The position numbers and the translations under genes were made by a program. A stretch of DNA of 64,000 bases, taken from positions 6,859,810 to 6,923,809 of the forward strand of contig LNAC01000035.1 in assembly GCA_002007465.1 (NCBI GenBank), read 5' to 3'. The notes beneath the pieces are model-generated. The model saw nothing but the letters and a program-made list of their open reading frames with translations, did not search any database and was not told the DNA's origin. Below are positions 15,582-29,365 of the stretch, piece after piece (within the stretch, counting starts at the first letter, position 1; the number at the start of each line of letters is the position of its first letter). Origin of the DNA: Ailurus styani (Eukaryota; Chordata; Mammalia; Carnivora; Ailuridae).

Positions 15582-16224
15582 TTAGACTAGATCCAGTTCC
15601 CATCCCCTTCCTCCTACTTCCAGCCAGAAGAGCCTGGAGTCTGTACAGTCCCACCCTAGATATTACCTGCTTCTTATTTCCTTCCCCCATTCCCGTAGGC
15701 TCAAAGGAAAGTCTCGGTTCTGGGAATACTGGGGGAGGGGCAGGCATACAAGTCCTCACCTGCTGCTCTATAGGCAATGACGAGCTTCCATGGTCAGGCT
15801 AAGCAAGCCTCCCTATCCTGACTCCACTGTGATCGAGCAGCTCATCTCTCCCAGGATGGTGTGGACCAGTACTACTCATGTTGACTGAGAGCCAGGCAGG
15901 CCCCAGACACCTATGGGAGTGCTGAGCTGCTCACACCTTGCTCTGCTCACCTGTGTTTCCCCATTTGCTCTCAGCCTCCTGAAGTAGAATCGCAGGATGT
16001 CCCTGTCAAAGCCACCTCATGAGGTCCCAGAATGTCTGCACCCAAGGACTCTGCCAAGGCCCCCAGCTCAGTCCCATGCCAGGCACCCAGAGTGATTTCA
16101 GTGACAATCAAGTACTTCCCAAGTCCTTCCCCATGCTCAGCACATGCCTGTAACAGGCTTTTGACTGGAAGCATAAAGATTCAAGGTGAATTAGAAGAAG
16201 TGCTCTACTCAAGTAGATATAAAG

Positions 16225-16304
16225 TGTTATCAATCACAGCTTAATCTAATTAAGCTCTTTAAAATAGCTTCTAAACTAATTAGATTAAGTAGTGATTGAT
16301 AACA
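16225..16304. repeat. Near-perfect 80-base inverted repeat (hairpin)
   Basis: TGTTATCAATCAC (16225-16237) pairs perfectly with GTGATTGATAACA (16292-16304). TTAATCTAATTA (16241-16252) pairs perfectly with TAATTAGATTAA (16277-16288). The two stems are separated by a symmetric 3-base internal loop. AGCT at 16253-16256 and 16266-16269 can add an inner stem. I recognise no known transposon. Confidence 0.85.
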
Positions 16305-17969
16305 GTTAAGGTACTACATTGTACCTAGGTGTTTGCCTTCTTTAAAAACGTGCTCTTTAGTTCTGGCCACATCATTCTTCAGTGTTAGTGCTCAGCTATT
16401 TTAATAAAGAGTTCTATGAGTCTGTTCTGTTGCTGCCCACATGGCAATTTATCCTAATTGTAGGCAAAGTGCCTAACAGTAAAGAAATAGTGAGCAAACT
16501 CAACAAGCTTAAGTATATAAAATGAAAGTAGTGTCAAACCTGGTTTCCTCTGATGGGACAAAATATCCTAGGGCTCCTCTCTGCAGGTGGATAATGGCCA
16601 TGATAAACCTTTCCCGGGAAAGCCTTCTTGGAGGGCCTGGGAAGCAAGTTCCACAGCCCCCCGCCATAATTCATCTGCTCATTTCCCGCACTTGTTCCTG
16701 CACTCACTCATTCTCACATATACTGAGTGCCTGTTAAGGGCCAGGAAGACCGTGGGGAGAGAAAAATACCTAGAACACAACCCCTCCTCTCGAAAGGGTC
16801 AGTGGGGAGGGGGGAAGATGGCATGGAAACAGCCACAATCAAGCAGAGTAGTGTTGTCAGACGGTTATTTGTAAGAGGCTGCTGGCTCTGAACTGCTCCT
16901 TCTCTACTGGGTCAGCACCGTCAGCAAGGACATTCCTTCTGGTGGCTGGCCCTGATCTTACACCTGAAGGATCTTATCCCTTGGAAGCTCCAATGACAGG
17001 TGAGGTCAAGTTTGAAAAAAAAGCCCTAGAGGAACCCTTTCCTCCATCCCCTTCACATACAGCTGATTGCATCTGTAATTCTGTGCTGGGAAACTCTAAG
17101 ATTCACAGATTGTATTTGAGACAACTGGGCCTGAAGGCAGCTCACCATGGTGAGGAGAGGATAGGCTATGGGGTTTACCAGCTTAGCCTGCTGTATTTGA
17201 AATCCATTTGCTGGTTAAGTTGGAAAGCCTCTCTGATTCTACTTCATCTGTGACATTAGCATACAAGTTAGAAAAAGCCGGTCAAACCAAAACCATGATC
17301 CCACCCACCTTTGCAAAAGGGGACTTGTGGATTCAGAACCCTAGTCCTGCAGGGAATTCCTATGAATCTTCACCAGCACCATTTATACCTCTTCTGGAAA
17401 GTCAGGTTTTGCTGCCTTAAAAGCCCTCACCTCAGACTCAATTTATCTTGCACTTGTTTCTGAAAATTAGATGGTATTTGGATTCTGTTGAAACATGCTG
17501 AAGGTCATTAGAGAGAACAGGTCAAAGGGTATTTACCACTTGAACGGCTTTGAGGGGCATACATAAAATAGTACAGTGTGTAGACAGTTAACATGGGGGC
17601 ACCTTAAAATAGGTTTAAAAAGGAGCACCAGCTGCTTTCCCCCCTCTTTTGTCTAGGTAGGGTCAGGGGGGTCTATGGACAACCCTTGAGCAGCCAGCCC
17701 CTGAGATCCCACCAGTGGATGGAGAGCTCATCGATGACACCCACAGGTTGGCAAAATGGAAGGTGCTCAGACAACATGTGAATAAATGACTAAACACATG
17801 CTTGAATTTCTCTATTTGCCTTTTCCCATCAAATGTTCTTCCGGATAACTTCTAGGAGAGACTTCTCCAGGACATTCTGTGCCTAAGCTCTGCAGACAGC
17901 AACTCAGGGGATCTTCAGGAGACAGTCCTGACATGGAAACAGCTTGGCACCAGAAAGCGAGTGGCTCCA
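16305..17969. other. CSMD2 intron, mostly unassigned
   Basis: A repeat-poor AT-rich part runs to about 16530. An L2/MIR-like 'actcattctcacatatactgagtgcctg' segment lies near 16700-16745. Beyond that I recognise nothing. No exon is seen. Confidence 0.35.
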
Positions 17970-19260
17970 TATCCAAGTGTCTCTGGTCTTCTCCTTTCTT
18001 CCCAGATCTTATTCCCACCCTCTTCCATGCTGCCTTCCCTCACCTCTCCTGCTCCTGACCTCCCTCCTTGCCCTTTCCCTAGTTCTCTCAAACCATGTCC
18101 CCACCACCAATTCTAAGACAAACGAACCCAGACTTGTAGCTTCATCCTTCAGAACCTCCTACTCCAACTCCTGCCTTGACTGAAGGCTGGCTCCTTCTTC
18201 TCTCCAGGTCAGTGCTTCCCTGCTGTCCTCTGAAGCAGAGAGTTTTCTCCTGCCCCCCCCTAGTATCTCCTTCCACAAATGTTAGCTGAACCACCAAAGG
18301 GACTCTCCTGTGATCTTCATTGAGATCTCACCCCACTAATACCAATGTAGTCTCTTTAGCCATATGTTCCCTATCCTCCCTTCTGTCCTTATCCCCTTGC
18401 TTCTCCTCATTCTCAGCTGATGACCCTGCTTCAGTCCCTGTGGATGAAACAGAGGACATCTTGTGGGCACACCCTCTCTTCCATTTCCCAAATCTGCATT
18501 CCTATCTGCTTATGTGCTCATCTACTTCTTCCCTTCTGGTTCTAACAGAGAGAGGGCTCCTTCACCTTTCAGAGGGCAGCCTTTCTAATGAGATCTGGTG
18601 CCCCTGTGCAAGGCTAACCATGTCCATGAGCATAGCCAGAGTCTGCTATTCTAGGACTTATGAGAGTCCACCTATGAGATCTTAAACTCTGTCATCCCAT
18701 TCTTTGCCCTGCTGCCTCTGTACCCAGCAGAATGACTTGGTTTCAATGCACTTGCTGTCAAAAACATAGGCCCCACTGGCCCTCTCTCTCCCTCATTTCT
18801 CCCTGCCTATCGATCTCTACCTGGTTCTTCCTTCACTACCCAGTCTGGACTTCAAGACCCTTACCAATCCCCTTATACCCTCAACACTCTTGTATCTGCC
18901 ATTGATAACTTCTACCACATAGCTTCATGGTTTCAATAGTAATTGAAGCTTCAGCTCAGGTCAGCCCTCTCCCTTGTCTTCATTCAGTTTCCTTGACAAT
19001 TTCTTACAGAGGTAACTTCAAACATTTGCCACTCAGTTGAGCCACTTAACCCCAGTGGTTGCTTTCTACTCTTTGCTGCACTTGAACACTCTGGAGGACC
19101 TGATTCTACTGATCCTTCTCTCTTTGTGAAATTCACATTCGTTGGCCTCTATGGTGCCTCTTGGCTCTTCGTCTGCTTCTCTGAATGATCCTTCTCAGCT
19201 TCCTTCTTGTTCAAGTCCTCAAAATTAGTTGTTTAAATCTGGGTAAAGAGTGTACAGTTC
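17970..19260 (+). repeat. Long L2 fragment (ORF2 region)
   Basis: C/T-rich sequence with recurring L2 landmarks: ctcattctcagctgatgacc then ctgcttcagtccctgtgg near 18410, and ttgacaatttcttac and further blocks toward 19260. The coding frame is destroyed. Confidence 0.5.
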
Positions 19261-19394
19261 TTCACATCTTTCCTATAAATTGTCAGTTTACAATTAAATA
19301 AAAATAAAAGTTGCCAGAAAGTGGGGAAGAGGGTGTTGTTCTATGTGGTTCCATCCCGTATACTGACTCCAAAGGATGTCCAGGTGCCATTTTC

Positions 19395-19505
19395 GAGTAG
19401 GACAGATAGAGCCTTTGGAGTCAGGGTTTGAGTCTCACCTCAACCCATGAGCTTTGTGTCCTTGGGCAAGAAGACTGACCACTCCAAGCTTGAGCCAAAC
19501 ATAAA
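19395..19505 (+). repeat. MIR fragment
   Basis: ggagtcagggtttgagtctc, gtgtccttgggcaagaag and a ccactccaagcttgag-like end follow the MIR order. Confidence 0.45.
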
Positions 19506-20040
19506 ATGTGGATATTGCTACTTTCCTTATAAAGAAATTATGGAAAAGGCATACTGCAATGCTTTATATAAGTACAAATAGTGTAACAAATGGGAGCTTT
19601 GTCATTAGTACAAATACACAGGTACGAGTCTCAGGGAACAATGGGGTATGTATTCTAGCCATCAGTACATCACCTGGGGGAATAACTACAAAGGAGAGGA
19701 GAGGAACGTTGGGGTAGGAGTTAGGGGGAGTGGAGAGAGAGGGGAGGATGAAAACAGAACTCTGAACAACATTAGCGTTTACGGAGTAGGCCTGGGAAGC
19801 TGATCCAGTGACGTCCACCAAGAAGGTAGAGAGCCACCTGTAACTGTCATGCTGTTTCATTCCGCTGGTTTGTGCCGTATTTCTCACATTTCACTCCTAT
19901 CTTAGGAGAATGAGGGAGATGATTCAGAGCATTTTGGTAAATTTTCCTGTGCCATATGGTATGTTAATAGCAAGGCTGGAACTTGAACTTAGGTTTCAGA
20001 GTTCTGAGTCAGGTGTTCTATCCACAAAAAGGCTTTTATT

Positions 20041-20235
20041 CTTTTTTTCTATTATTAAATTACTTTATTCAAATTCAATTAGTTAACATATAGTGCAGGA
20101 CTAGTTTCAAATGTAGAGCTCAGTCATTCACCCGTTGCATATAACACCCAGTGCTCATAACATCATGTGCCCTCCCTCATGCCCATTACCCCAGTTACCC
20201 CATCCCCTCGCCCACCTCCCCTCCAACAAAACAGA
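20041..20235 (-). mobile_element. L1 3' end, antisense
   Basis: attcaaattcaattagttaa then catatagtgcaggactag and gctcataacatcatgtgccc are hallmarks of the carnivore L1 3' untranslated region on the reverse strand. The flanks 'aaaaaggcttttattct' occur at 20026-20042 and again at 20257-20273. They are a likely long target-site duplication around the insertion. Confidence 0.8.
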
Positions 20236-20296
20236 GGATCATAGGGGAAGGGAGGAAAAAGGCTTTTATTCTATACAGATATACAAGTATATGTGT

Positions 20297-20351
20297 AGAT
20301 GTGTGTGTGTGTGTGCGTGCGTGCGTGTGTGTGTGTGTGTATGCATGTGTA
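20297..20351. repeat. (TG)n microsatellite with GTGC interruptions
   Basis: About 50 bases of alternating TG, broken by four GTGC or TGCG steps (gtgcgtgcgtgcgtgtgtg). It directly follows the repeated target-site segment of the L1. Confidence 0.9.
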
Positions 20352-20841
20352 GGGGATTTCTCCACAAAGGAGAAGAATAAAATGTGGTTTTCTGTTGAGT
20401 ATCTACTTTATGGCTCAGTAAATGTATCTCATCTGGGGCTGACATTCAGTTCCTATTCTCTGTCAACACCAATTTGTGGGCACAAGAAACCAGGCCTCCA
20501 GGTCTCCTGGTTGTCAATTTGGTCCTCTCCACGCTATCAAGTGGTTTAGTGTTTAGTGTTCCCTGGAGCCTCAGGGTTCCCTGGAGGTAGCTTGGGGGCT
20601 GTTGAGAGGGGTGAGGGAGGGGCAACCCTAAATCTCCTGCCCCTACTTCAATGAAAGAAGCTCTATTTCTATCTGTTTTATGATTAGGCTTCTGCAAACA
20701 CTGATTTTTAAATACTGGGCTCCATCTGCAAAGTAATTCCGATGAGCTCTATACTCTACCACCTGCCTCTATCTGGGGCTGAAGAGAATTAGAAGGTTTC
20801 ATGTTTCCTTCAATCTACTTTGGATGATCAAACTTGCCTAG

Positions 20842-20919
20842 GACACATCAAATTTGTCTGGTCTTCTCCTTTCTTTGACACATCAAATTTTGACACATCA
20901 AATTTGACACATCAAATTT
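20842..20919. repeat. 14-base tandem repeat, unit gacacatcaaattt
   Basis: Three consecutive copies run from 20877 to 20919. A fourth, exact copy lies 21 bases upstream at 20842. Each copy contains the palindrome CAAATTTG at the junction. Confidence 0.9.
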
Positions 20920-21119
20920 GAAACTCTTTCCCTTTTCTCCCTTTCTTTTTTTGGGGGAACTTATTTCTTCAGTGGGATGGAAAGAGAAGAAAAACCTGTG
21001 AATACCTAATTTCAAATTCCAAAATGAGGGCACAGTTCCGTATTGTTCGCTCATTTCAATCACCGATCCATTCAGGTCACCCTCCAACATTTGTTGAGAA
21101 CCTATTATTTGCCAGGCCC

Positions 21120-21400
21120 CATGTTTTAGCAGAATTAATTGCGTGGAAAATGAATATTTAAAATCAAATCATATTTTAAATGCATTAGAGGAAAAATAAT
21201 ACCACTGTTATTAGTGGTGAATCCTTTTTAGAATGTGATCTTTTGATAACCTGCTTATTAGTAGAGCTATCCTGGAATTCAAAGAGTTTTGTCCCTTTTT
21301 ATCCTCAAAGTGGGGTTCACTTAGACTTCTATAAAAATTTACAATTACAATAATAATTCTAACTAATTAAAAACAAGAGATTTTTAAAAGAAAAACTTTC
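21120..21400. promoter_or_regulatory. AT-rich repeat-poor block, candidate conserved element
   Basis: It has no recognised repeat, with homeodomain-like words such as attaattgcg, actaattaaa and tgcttattag. Function is inferred from composition only. Confidence 0.2.
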
Positions 21401-21964
21401 AAAACTGCCACAATGAGAGGACCCTTGAATTTAATCTCTGTCTCAGCCCTTTGCCTTCAGGGAAGTTGAGGACAGGCCATCCAAGTCCAAGCCCAGGAGG
21501 CTCTGCCTTGTTTCTTCCTCCCAATGAGAGGGGGCAAGAGGGGAGAAAAAACAGGAGGGGAGAGTGCATTCTAACCTGTGCTGAGAAGCCCCTCTCTCTC
21601 TACCACAGTTGGCCTTGGTCACCTTCTATAAAATGGCTTGTTTAAATGTCACCAGCATGAAGGAGATGAAGTTTCCTCTTCCTAGTTCACAAGGTAGGGC
21701 TCTGTGGCTCAAAATGAGGCAGGAACCTGCCCAGGGCCAGCAAGCTAACTGGCAAGAGAGTTGTGATCTAGATCAAAGTCTGTGTGCCTCCCCAGCTGTG
21801 TGACTGCGGTAAGACTGGCCAAGACAGTGAGGGAACGGGCTTCTAAAACCCAGCAGAACCTAGAGGCTGAGGAGGTGGTGCTCCCAGACTGGGGGGAGGG
21901 GCGTGTGTGGGGTAGGCCACGTGCAATGGTGCCATGAGGGCACACAAGCCTTGCAGATGCTCCT

Positions 21965-22145
21965 GGATCATTTTTAAGTGAGCACTTTCAATCCACCACC
22001 TCCTCTAGGCCTCACAGTAATGCCAAGTAATAGCCATGTTCTATAATCATTGCCTTTTAGCAGACAAAAAAGAAGAGATTCAAAGAGGTACAGGACCTGG
22101 CCTGAGGACACCCAGCTACAAAGTGGTGGGGGCTGTATTTGAATG
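21965..22145 (-). repeat. MIR SINE, antisense
   Basis: cctcacagtaatgccaagta, caaagaggtacaggacctgg-like and acacccagctacaaagtggt then gtatttgaatgcagtcc follow the reversed MIR core. Confidence 0.6.
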
Positions 22146-22634
22146 CAGTCCTGCCTGGCTTTGTTTTCCATGATTTTCCTCTGCCTCCCAACAGCAGAGG
22201 ATGAGAGGAGAAGGGACACATAAAGATTAGCCCAAAGCTCAGTTAACAGGGTGGTGGAGAATTTAGAGTCTAGTGTGTCAAAATCACTGGACATAACCTG
22301 AATGGGCCACACGACACATCTGGAGAAAAAGATAAGCGTGATAACTGGACTGTGAACTTCCTTCTGAAACACCAGACCTTCTCTACCCTGGGCACATTCA
22401 TGTAAACCATCACCCTTCCTAAGAGAAGAATCTTTCGCCAACGAAAAGGTTTTGGGAGAGGGTGGATTCCACAACTGTTCAAAGGCATTGTTATTCTGGC
22501 TCTTCAAAAGAAATTTTGAAAAATACATTGGCCCAGGTTCCTTTTTGTCCTCAGACATGATAATTCTATGCCTCTCTACACAGCTGGTTTCTTGGCTTCC
22601 TGGAATTGGAATGTTTGCTCTCTGATTATTCGTT

Positions 22635-22915
22635 CATTCAATCAACCATTCAACATCTGTTATCAAACACCTACTATGTGCCAGGCCTCATTCTAGGCAT
22701 TCTTGCCCTATTGAGCTGATATTCTAGCATATGGATATTTGTTTTCTTGTCAAGCTTGTTCTGATTTGTTAGACATTTCCATATCCACAAATCCCACATT
22801 AACACAAGATGGTTAGGGGAGGTACCATTATCTAAATGGTAAGAAAATAAGGCCAGGGAACATAGATGATTCGCCAAACTGCCCATGGCTAGCTGGTGGC
22901 AAAGCTGAGAGTTAT
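22635..22915 (-). repeat. L2 3' end followed by MIR core, antisense
   Basis: aaacacctactatgtgccag at 22665 is a reversed L2 or MIR end. ggtaccattatctaaatggt, aagaaaataaggccaggga and ctggtggcaaagctgag at 22820-22915 are the reversed MIR core. Confidence 0.55.
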
Positions 22916-23914
22916 ACCTAAGACTCTGTCTTTTGTTTGATTTTTAAAAAATATTAGCTAAGTGGAATATTTGAAATAATATAGCTAAGATCAGTGGGAA
23001 CACAGAGTACATTACTAATTGTGGGTCATGGCCACCTCAAAGTTGAGTGAGAATGAATATATCCGAGGCTTCTTTCAAAGGTATTTTCATGACCTTCTTT
23101 CAAGATTACTCAACAGCACATTAAAAAAAAAAAAAAAAAGGAGGGGGTTTCAGCTCCAACTCTGCCCTTTCCTTAGTGTAATCATCATCCAACTTCTTTC
23201 TCCTGGACCCCTCTCTGTGCATCAGTTTCATCTTAGTACATACGCCTGGAGAGAGGCAAAGCTTCTCCTTCTTAAATTGAACGTAAATTTATGGCGGGCA
23301 ATGTACCTTCTCTTCCACAGAGGCCCTCAAAAGAGCAACTGTTGGCTTTGTTCACAAACTCTAAGAGAGATTGCTCACTCTTGCACCAAGAACTGAGCTC
23401 TGGTCATGTGCACAAACAGTAGAAGAGAGATGCACACAGAGCAGAAGAAATGAAAAGCCAGCTCCAGCTGCCCTGGGGGATGAGGCCAGGAGCTTCCCTA
23501 CCATAGAGGCAGCTGCTTTCCTGTCCCAGGGAAGGAAAACATTCTGGTCTACTATTTTAAGATGTGGGGAACAGGGGCTCTGGGAGCCCAGCCTCAACCA
23601 TGTGATGGCTGGGAATGTGGGTGGCGGGACCTTTGAAAACAAGATGCCCAGGTGGGGGGTTAGAAGAATCCCATGGAGAGGCCTTCTGATATCATGGTCC
23701 ACATACCTCTTGCCTAGCTAAGAGCATTCTTCTAGAGGTGACAGGTCTGTGGAATACTGAGCACATGGAAAGAAACAAAGGCACTGAGATGGAGGGTTTT
23801 GGGTATAAATGTGTTATAATGGAGGGAGTCAAGGTAACATTACACAAGGAGACTTCCCTTCCACTTGAGGTGTAGTTGTGATGTTTTTGTGCAATGAGCT
23901 AGCAAGCTGCTTCA

Positions 23915-24060
23915 AATGTGCCTCCCTGACCTGACTGTAAGGTCCATGTAGAGCAGGGGCCATGTCTTTCATCCCCACCTCTGTATCCCCTGATCCTAGC
24001 ACAAGCCTTGATACAGAGAAGGTGCTAACCAAATGTAATAAGTTAATTAGTCAATGAATG
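23915..24060 (+). repeat. L2 3' end
   Basis: gtaaggtccatgtagagcag, gggccatgtctttcatcccc and ctgatcctagcacaagcctt then gaaggtgctaaccaaatg reproduce the terminal L2 block. It ends about 145 bases from CSMD2 exon D. Confidence 0.65.
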
Positions 24061-24102
24061 CAGAACCCAAGGCCTGGAACACAGCAAGAGTGAGGCGAGT
24101 CA

Positions 24103-25187
<1,085 letters not shown>

Positions 25188-26194
25188 TCAGGGTGGGGGG
25201 TAGACACAGACAGAATGAGGCCCTGCTCCGCGGGGCTATGTGAGATTGTGGGGTCTCCTGGCTCAGGTTTTATGAGTGTGCAAGGCGGGGAGCTGCTTTT
25301 GACAAATTCCTTTGTGAGCAAAGTCCAAGTGAAATTCATCAAGAGCATAGGGGCTCAGAGGCAGGCACCACAAACCAGCAACCACCCTGTTCCCTTGTCC
25401 CACGCCAGCGGCCAGAGGTGGACGGTCCTCAGCCCTCCAGTGACCCCCTCACCCTGCGCTCTGGATCCAGGGAGGGGGGCAACTCTAGATGAGATGATCA
25501 CCTCCAACCTCAGCCCCAAATGGAGAAATGACTCAAAGGAAGTTAAATAAAAGGTGGATGTGTGATCAGGAACAGTAAAGAATGTAAGAGAAAGCTGCAG
25601 TCTGAAGTTCAAAGCAGGGCCTTTAGCTCAAATGTGGCTATTTCTGCCAAGAAACCTCTTCCCATCGGACGCTTCTCAAGCTGAGTAAGCGGGAAGCAGC
25701 ACATCCCCTGTCCAATGCCACCGGCCAAGGGCAGCACGCAGAGACGGCACCCATGGGGGTGCTGGCAGGTGGTGGGATGCTCTCACACTTGCCAACACCA
25801 GAGTGCTGTTTATACAACCATGTGCACCGTCCTCTCTGCCAAAGGAGAAGCCTGGTGGGGGGGGGGGGCGGCGGATACACACAGTTTTCTCCTGTCTCCA
25901 GTGAAGAGGGTAGAAACCCTCTGGCCCCTGCTGGTTTATTGTTCTGGAGATGCTCATACTCATGAGGCTGGAGCTCTCTCACACCTCTGGATTCCCTGCT
26001 TTGGGATGCCCAGGAGCTGGGGCCTGGCATACAGCCTGGCCAGAAGACTTCCATTCAAGGCCTCGCCCATCCCACAGTCCCAACTGCACCCTGAAGACAG
26101 AGATGACAGGGAGCATGAAGCAACATTCTCTGAGTTAGCCCACGTCCCTCCCACCCACTCAAAGTCTTACAATATGAGCAACAGCTCCATTCCT

Positions 26195-26940
26195 CATTCA
26201 CTCAGCCACTCACTCATTCCCATACATTATTACGCAGCAAACATTAAGTGAGCACCTACTGTGTACAAGACCCTATTTTGGGACTCCATGGGAGATGCAA
26301 CTGTCAGATGTCAGACATGACCACTGTCCTCCGGGAGCTCCCAGTCAAGTGAAGATACAAAACAGAAACAAACTGTAGAACCACAACAGGGAAGTGACGA
26401 AAGATGCAGCTATAGAGAGGCTGAGATGGAAGACCTATCTTATGTTGCTGAGAGAAGCACGGAAGCCTGCCTGGAGGTTATGGCATTTAAAATGAGTCAT
26501 CTGAGATAGTAGGATTTGAACACATGACAAAAGAAGAATGGCAGTTTAGGGAGACAGGAGCACAGGGGGGTGAAGTGAAGATATGGATATAGAACTGGGG
26601 GTTACCCAGTGTGGCCAGAATAGAAGAGAGGGTACCAGTGACATGAAGAGTGGAAGGTGAAGCTTTGGAGGTCAGAACTTTGAGGGGTTCAAGTCTGATC
26701 CTGAAAATGATGGGGAGCCACTGAAGAGTCCTGGGAGGGAGAAGGGCACAGTAAGATGCTCGGGGAGAGAGGGGGGAGATGTGTGGTGCCTGGAAGACCA
26801 GTTGGGAAGTTTTATGATTGTCGAGGTGAAGGACAAGAGCCTGGCAGTGAGGATGGACATGAGGGTGTGGGAATTAGGACGTGGCAAAGAAAGAGTCCCC
26901 AGGGCTTCTGGAAGACTAAAGTGTGGGGAGAGGGAGCAAG
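26195..26940 (-). repeat. Long L2 3' region, antisense
   Basis: agtgagcacctactgtgtac begins it, then gaccactgtcctccgggagc. Later come gaaaatgatggggagccact then gaagagtcctgggagg, which is the classic reversed L2 order over about 0.75 kb. Confidence 0.65.
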
Positions 26941-29220
26941 GGCGTGTCTCACCTGGGGACCTGTGGAGTCCCATCTCAGACTCACGGAGCCTGGTGCTCA
27001 TTTCCACAGTTAGAAGACTGGTGTACACCCCATTCAAACCTTTGGGTACCCCAGGGGGTGGCTGGCCAAGGGAACCCGGGGATCTGGACAGATGCCACAT
27101 AAGCTACACACCTGGTATCGTCTTTGGTTGTGTGGCACTGAGCTGAAGACCTTGTGGGGAGCCTCTCCTTCTCCAACATTCCATATTGCCCTGTTCAAGT
27201 CAGTCGCTCCTGCCAGGCATATCCCCTACTTCCATCCCCTTCCTCATGAACCCTCTCCTTCCAAAGCTTTCACATCCCAAACTCAGCAACATCACCATTC
27301 CTGCCAGAGCAAGACCCTCCAGGCAGGGATAATGGGATGGAAGTCCTGCTTCCTGGAACCTCTGTGTTCCATTAGCAATGGGGAGGAAGGAGCTAATGGG
27401 GCCTCTGGGATCCCCTCGGGTAGAAAGGCGAGAGGAGGCTCTGTTCTAAGAAGGTGAGGATGTCAGTCCTAAGCTGTACTTGTGCTTTATCTTCGGTAAG
27501 CCAGCCTCACCACAATCCATCCCTACTGAGGACTTGTCAGCTAAGTGCTCACCTTCCTCCAGCCTGGCCTACTCACCCCGGCCCACCAACCACACCCCGA
27601 CCACACCCCTCCCACAGTCCCTGGAACCCCCCTCATGGGAACCGTGCCGCCCCCAGTAGCACATTAACACGGTACAGCAGTTTTCTTCCCTCTTGCTCCG
27701 TACTCACACCACGCAGAGCTAAAAGCTGCAGGATGAGGATGCAGCTGGACCAGAGAGGAGAGGGCACAGCAGAGCCCACCTACCCAACCCCAGCCCCAAA
27801 CATGTACAGCCAACCCTGCCACCCCCCTTTCATCAGCCCACTGGAAGTAAGGCTCAGGCACCATCCTGGAAGCCACCAGCCCAGGGGTAAGTACAGCCCC
27901 CCAAGACCTGTCCTCCTGGGAGGCCTGAGTACAGGGATTTCCAGGCTCCCCAGGAAACAAGCAAAGATAAGTCCCAGTGAACACTTTATGTGTGAATGAC
28001 GGAGTCAAGAGGGCTTTCCCCTCTCCTTTAATCCCAGCTTCTCCTGCCTATTCAAAACCAGCTGCTTATGTTTGTAGCATTGATTCACTGTTGGCTATGG
28101 AAGGATGGAAGGAAAGGGAGAGTGGGCCTTACCCCAAGACACCGCAACACACTTAGAAAGGTAGGGCCTTCCACCCAACATTAAGGAGGCAAGGATATGT
28201 GGGCAGTCAGGACGGGTGGCCAGGAGTCAGTGGTACCCACGGACCACCCAGTGAAGGCAGTAAGTAGGGTTCGGGACAGGTCTGTGGGGTCCACTCTTCC
28301 CCTGAAGTTCAGGACCTCTGTCCACAGGGACTGTGGGCAGGTCACCAGGGGCTGGACACCTACAGACATTTGGTGGCCTGCCTCCCACACAGCTGAGCCC
28401 ATCTTTCTCTGAGGAAATCACAGAGGGGAGACCCATTTCTTGTAGTAGAGAGATGTGTATCTTTTTTCGGAGTTTCTGCATTATTTCACGAGAATAAGCT
28501 TTCTTCATCTTTCTGAGGGAGTTTCAGGCACCTCTGAGTAGCTAATGAAAAACATGCCCCTTCCCCCAAAATACACCCACAACATCACATGCAGTTTTTA
28601 GCCAGTTCACGGACCTCCTTAAGTCCTAGGTCAGGAAGGCCCATCTTAGATCCAACAGCACCCTTGGGAAGAAGGGAGGGTAAGGTTTTGCATCCCATTT
28701 CACAGATTTGGAAACTGAGATATTAGCGCCTGGATTAACACAGTCACCTGAAAACACATTGGGATAAAAACCTGCTCTCTCAAATCTGGGCCATGTGCTT
28801 GAAGTCTGCGTATGGCTCCAGGGAAAACTGAATCGAAATCACGCCGACCTCAGTTCATCTCCTCTCCTGTGGCTACAGAAGGAATGAGCCAGTGAGGGCC
28901 AGAGCCGTGGCTCAAGCCTGCTCTGCAGACTCTTTGTTTAACCCTTGGTTCTCCTTGCTTCTTCCCCTGACACCCTCATGTAGCACGGAAGCAAGGCTCC
29001 TGGCCGCCCCTCTACCATCAAGGGCAGAATGCTCAGACACAACAGTCCCCGGAGACTTGAAAGACCAGGAAAAATCCCACAGCCAGGCTCAGTTCGGTCG
29101 GGGCCTGTCCCCCACCCAGCTCCCTGCCACACAAACTGCACAGAGCTCTGGAACCACCAATGGCTGTTTGCCATCCCTCTCAGGAAGTACTTCCAGACCC
29201 TCAAGAGAAGTAAGCACGTA
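26941..29220. other. CSMD2 intron, weak L2/MIR traces only
   Basis: L2-like ctgttcaagtcagtcgctcc is at 27190-27215 and a reversed MIR piece (ttcacagatttggaaactga) at 28700-28750. A plus-strand frame of 181 codons at 27454-27999 is low-complexity Pro/Ser/His and does not look coding. Confidence 0.35.
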
Positions 29221-29224
29221 GAGG

Positions 29225-29365
29225 TGAGATGAAAGGAGAGAGTCAGGAGGAAGGGGAGAAACAGAAGGAGCAGACAACAGAGAGGATGCAGAAGAAGGAG
29301 GGAGGGGAGGCTGGGAGAGAGAGAAGCAGAAAAGGAAAGGAAGGGCAGGAGAAGGCAAAGCAGAA
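29225..29365. repeat. Purine-rich (GA) low-complexity tract
   Basis: About 140 bases almost wholly G and A on the plus strand, with no clear unit. Confidence 0.8.

Noticed and set aside
21974..22558. 194-codon minus-strand frame
   Set aside because: It runs through a MIR fragment and shows no family features; chance frame.
25638..26251. Overlapping frames of 138-178 codons on both strands
   Set aside because: Mutually overlapping, with a poly-Pro/Gly run from the G tract at 25857-25868; no domain.
27454..27999. 181-codon plus-strand frame
   Set aside because: Pro/His/Ser-rich low-complexity sequence in C-rich DNA, with no domain pattern and no matching splice logic.
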